Below the pieces are notes generated by a model that saw only the letters and a program-made list of their open reading frames with translations, was not told the DNA's origin and did no database searches. A stretch of DNA of 64,000 bases from an uncultured Caulobacterales bacterium (lineage in GTDB: Bacteria > Pseudomonadota > Alphaproteobacteria > Caulobacterales > Maricaulaceae): positions 1 to 64,000 of the forward strand of contig CALFVT010000005.1 of the NCBI GenBank assembly GCA_937928165.1, written 5' to 3'. The position numbers and the translations under genes were made by a program. How positions within the stretch are numbered: the stretch's first letter is position 1; every line of letters starts with the position of its first letter. Below are positions 63,208 through 64,000 of the stretch, piece after piece.

Positions 63208-63258
63208 CTGCAAGCGATAGCTGATATTAAGGCATAAAAAAACCGCCCCTTAGGGCGG
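63208..63258 (+). repeat. Copy of the arsC 3' end plus its intact terminator
   Basis: GCAAGCGATAGCTGATATTA and the following AAGGCATAAAAAAACCGCC repeat the end of the arsC-like gene (1499-1545). Here the terminator hairpin AACCGCC-CCTTA-GGGCGGTT is complete and runs into TTCG. At the arsC locus the right arm is replaced by IS1182 sequence. This is therefore the ancestral-looking terminator, now serving the convergent channel-like gene on the minus strand. Confidence 0.75.
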
Positions 63259-63282
63259 TTTTCGTGATAATTTCAAATGGGT

Positions 63283-64000
63283 TTACTTAAACCACTTTGC
63301 TAATTTCTTACCGGCCCATTCGCGCCCGCCAAGACCGAAGGCGAGTGCACCGCCAACACCGGCTGCAAAAGCTGCGGCGCCAAGGCCATAGCTAAAGGCT
63401 GTGTCGACAATTTCTTCACCCAGTTCCATGGAGCGTAGGCCCATGAATGTGAAGATTAAAATGGCGGCATATTTAATAATATTACCTGCTAAGTCGCCAG
63501 CGGTTTGGGTGACGATTTTTGAGATAAAGTTTGCGATGAACAAACCCGCACCAATGATAATTGCGCCTAGAACAACACGGCCGCCGACCTCAAGAAGGGT
63601 GTTAAAGATTGATGTCAGCTCAGGAATACCCAAAGCTTTCATGGCGGCGGTTAAGCCCATTAAGACAATGCCGATAAAAGCAATATTAGCGATAATCTTG
63701 GACGGAACAACACTTGATGTGCTGCCGTCGAGGCTACCGAGAGTTTTTAGAGAATTATCAACACCAAGTGCAGGCAGTGTGCTTTGTACCAAATTAGACA
63801 CAAAACGGGCAATAAAGACTGCGATTGCTAATGCGAGAGCTGCGATCAGAATATTTGGAATATAAAGCAGAACTGTATTGAGCATATCTGCGACAGGTTC
63901 TGAAACGCCGGGGATGTCCCAAATACCAATAGCGGTGATACCAAAGAAGATCATAACAATGGCACTGGCGAGTCCGCCAAGGCTTTTTGAAATCTTAGTT
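63283..64000 (-). CDS. Conserved-TM-helix (MscS-related) membrane protein, partial
   Basis: This is a membrane protein of the 'conserved TM helix' family related to small mechanosensitive channels, with ADMLNTVLLYIPNILIAALAL repeated in part, GGRVVLGAIIIGAGLFIANF, and a C-terminal glycine-rich amphipathic helix (GLGAAAFAAGVGGALAFGLGG, then GREWAGKKLAKWFK), similar to MscS TM3. The frame is open to the window end with protein-like sequence before the first visible ATG (63954), so the true start lies outside. A role in osmotic protection is inferred. Confidence 0.8.
   Translation of the reverse strand, partial: TKISKSLGGLASAIVMIFFGITAIGIWDIPGVSEPVADMLNTVLLYIPNILIAALALAIAVFIARFVSNLVQSTLPALGVDNSLKTLGSLDGSTSSVVPSKIIANIAFIGIVLMGLTAAMKALGIPELTSIFNTLLEVGGRVVLGAIIIGAGLFIANFISKIVTQTAGDLAGNIIKYAAILIFTFMGLRSMELGEEIVDTAFSYGLGAAAFAAGVGGALAFGLGGREWAGKKLAKWFK

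Overview
The window is a chromosomal segment of a Gram-negative, respiratory, heterotrophic bacterium, most likely an alphaproteobacterium. The grounds are a cytochrome c maturation operon, two TonB-dependent receptors, Tat- and Sec-exported enzymes, a TadG-like protein and a remnant resembling the C-terminus of a CcrM-type methyltransferase. Base composition is moderate, with several clearly AT-richer inserted genes. I cannot name a genus from sequence alone. No rRNA, tRNA, CRISPR array or intact prophage was seen.

Layout. 1-2 kb: 3' end of an IS1595/ISXO2-type transposase, a PlsC-like acyltransferase, an arsenate-reductase/LMW-phosphatase gene and a decayed IS1182-type transposase fragment. 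2-5 kb: ccmE-ccmF-ccmH on the minus strand. 5.1-13.9 kb: cytochrome b561, then the propionyl-CoA pathway (pccB, pccA, methylmalonyl-CoA mutase), interrupted by three foreign-looking genes (M15-like peptidase, HNH nuclease, unknown protein). 13.9-15.9 kb: an OLD/RecF-like ATPase preceded by a strongly structured, terminator-ended RNA candidate and a gene remnant. 16-20.6 kb: galK-galE, a PepSY-like membrane protein, a SDR-DoxX fusion and a DUF2269-like membrane protein. 20.9-26.4 kb: an acyltransferase inserted in front of a two-subunit molybdenum hydroxylase (IorA/IorB type) and an exported amidohydrolase. 26.4-27.9 kb: palindromic repeats, decayed coding sequence and a 12-bp tandem repeat. 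27.9-43.2 kb: typA, a SOUL protein, an ABC exporter, a TonB receptor, an SRPBCC protein, an FMN glutamate-synthase-like protein, a TadG-like protein, an FAH-family protein, a dienelactone hydrolase, a LysM lipoprotein and an AraC regulator. 43.3-48.6 kb: pyruvate kinase, a cation/proton antiporter, a nucleoside transporter, a TerB-like protein and a DUF302 lipoprotein. 48.7-53.4 kb: a valine-degradation operon (mmsA, radical SAM protein, acyl-CoA dehydrogenase, mmsB). 53.7-62.8 kb: IclR regulator plus FAD monooxygenase, Na+/solute symporter, AraC regulator, aldoxime dehydratase, nitrilase and TonB receptor. 62.8-64 kb: a second IS1182 fragment and a conserved-TM-helix channel-like protein cut by the window edge.

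How the genes fit together. The mms operon would turn isobutyryl-CoA into propionyl-CoA. PccAB and methylmalonyl-CoA mutase would take that to succinyl-CoA (the epimerase is not in the window). The aldoxime dehydratase and nitrilase form an aldoxime -> nitrile -> carboxylic acid route, with an outer-membrane receptor, an inner-membrane symporter and an AraC regulator around it. This is the most coherent accessory pathway here.

A recurrent theme is gene gain that leaves flanking duplications. The M15-like gene sits between two copies of a double-hairpin repeat with a copy of the pccB 3' end behind it. The 21-kb acyltransferase lies between a dead and a live copy of the iorA promoter and start. 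IS1182 fragments with arsC-end sequence lie at both ends of the window.
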